64,000 nt of DNA, taken from Pseudomonas rhizophila (GTDB lineage Bacteria; Pseudomonadota; Gammaproteobacteria; Pseudomonadales; Pseudomonadaceae). The stretch covers positions 995,783 through 1,059,782 of the forward strand of contig NZ_CP024081.1 in the NCBI RefSeq assembly GCF_003033885.1. The letters are read 5' to 3'. This document shows positions 63,569 to 64,000 of the stretch, in pieces. The translations under genes were made by a program, and so were the position numbers. Within the stretch, counting starts at the first letter, position 1. Each line of letters begins with the position of its first letter. Under the pieces are notes generated by a model. It saw only the letters and a program-made list of their open reading frames with translations. It was not told where the DNA came from and ran no database searches.

Positions 63569-64000
63569 TTACAACAAGCTGATCGGATAGCTGACGATCA
63601 GCCGGTTCTCATCGAACTCGTTGGTGCTGTAATCCCGACGCATCGTCGAATTACGCCATTTCACATTGAGGCTCTTCAACGCACCGCTTTGTACGGTGTA
63701 GGCCAGTTCGCTTTCGCGACCCCATTCCTTACCGTCGGTGATGGTGCCGGTGTGCACGTTGTCACCGCTGATGTAGCGGTTCATCAGGGTCAGGCCCGGT
63801 ACGCCGACGGCGGCGAAGTTGAAGTCGTGGCGCACTTGCCAGGATTTTTCCTGGGCGTTGTCGTAGCTGGAGTTGTAGCTGTCGTTGGCCAGGGTGCCGC
63901 CGCTGGTGCCGTTGACGCGCATCCAGCCATCGTCGCCGCTGAGTTTTTGCAGGCCGACGTAGAAGGTGTTGCCACCGTATTTGGCCGAGAGCATGGCGAA
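63569..64000 (-). CDS. OprD-family outer-membrane porin, C-terminal part
   Basis: The minus-strand frame is open to the window edge, so only about 143 C-terminal residues are seen. They show OprD-type barrel strands: EKSWQVRHDFNFAAVGVPGLTLMNRYISGDNV, ESELAYTVQSGALKSLNVKWRNSTMRRDY and the closing DENRLIVSYPISLL. Next to pca genes it is probably a specific porin for aromatic acids (PhaK/OpdK or BenF-like), but the substrate cannot be read from this part. Confidence 0.85.
   Translation of the reverse strand, partial: FAMLSAKYGGNTFYVGLQKLSGDDGWMRVNGTSGGTLANDSYNSSYDNAQEKSWQVRHDFNFAAVGVPGLTLMNRYISGDNVHTGTITDGKEWGRESELAYTVQSGALKSLNVKWRNSTMRRDYSTNEFDENRLIVSYPISLL

Overview
The window is a chromosomal segment of a fluorescent-group Pseudomonas. 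It is GC-rich, with dense genes and few overlaps. The gene orders gts-oprB-hexR-zwf-pgl-eda, phaJ4-hydrolase-fadD2-fadD1, icmP/bifA/sodB/argO/argP and the pca cluster are all typical of that genus. Gene-free gaps carry many copies of two REP-type inverted repeats. I saw no prophage, insertion sequence, CRISPR array, tRNA or rRNA.

Layout. Positions 1-13.3 kb hold sugar uptake and entry to the Entner-Doudoroff pathway: the end of a GtrS-like sensor kinase, a mannose isomerase-like AGE-family protein, the glucose ABC transporter gtsABCD, the porin oprB, a hexose-6-phosphate mutarotase, the regulator hexR, and the overlapping zwf-pgl-eda operon. Positions 13.5-20.4 kb hold a class V aminotransferase, a small DUF3820 protein, a DUF2383 stress-type protein behind a candidate sigma-54 promoter, an AaeB/DUF1656/HlyD efflux set, PhaJ4 and a serine hydrolase. 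Positions 20.7-27.8 kb hold the paralogous acyl-CoA synthetases fadD2 and fadD1, a CsbD protein, YihY, a peptide deformylase and a GNAT protein. Positions 28.6-31.8 kb hold the gluconate unit gntR/gntK/gntP, with three copies of one operator sequence.

Positions 32-38 kb hold alaC, a LysE exporter, a GyrI-like protein, a GNAT protein and an ECF42-type sigma factor with its YCII (DGPF), SRPBCC and NTF2-like partners. Positions 38.2-44.5 kb hold icmP, bifA, sodB, argO and argP. Positions 44.6-53.1 kb hold a short-chain dehydrogenase, a coiled-coil membrane protein, rapA, several very small proteins and the phosphate transporter pit. Positions 53.6-63.3 kb hold the complete protocatechuate branch of the beta-ketoadipate pathway (pcaR, pcaK, pcaIJFHGBDC), ending at an OprD-type porin that runs off the window.

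How it fits together. Three catabolic modules (glucose, gluconate, protocatechuate) each carry a recognisable regulator and matching palindromes: a HexR-type site before zwf, GntR-type sites before gntR, gntK and gntP, and PcaR-type sites before pcaR, pcaK and pcaI. Several of these genes also have A-rich AAnAAnAA leaders of the Hfq/Crc catabolite-repression type. The least explained signals are a spacing-conserved promoter module shared by the isomerase gene and gtsA, a 10-bp hairpin ending 2 nt before the pit start codon, a sigma-54/IHF arrangement before the DUF2383 gene, and a palindromic leader before a 66-residue protein.
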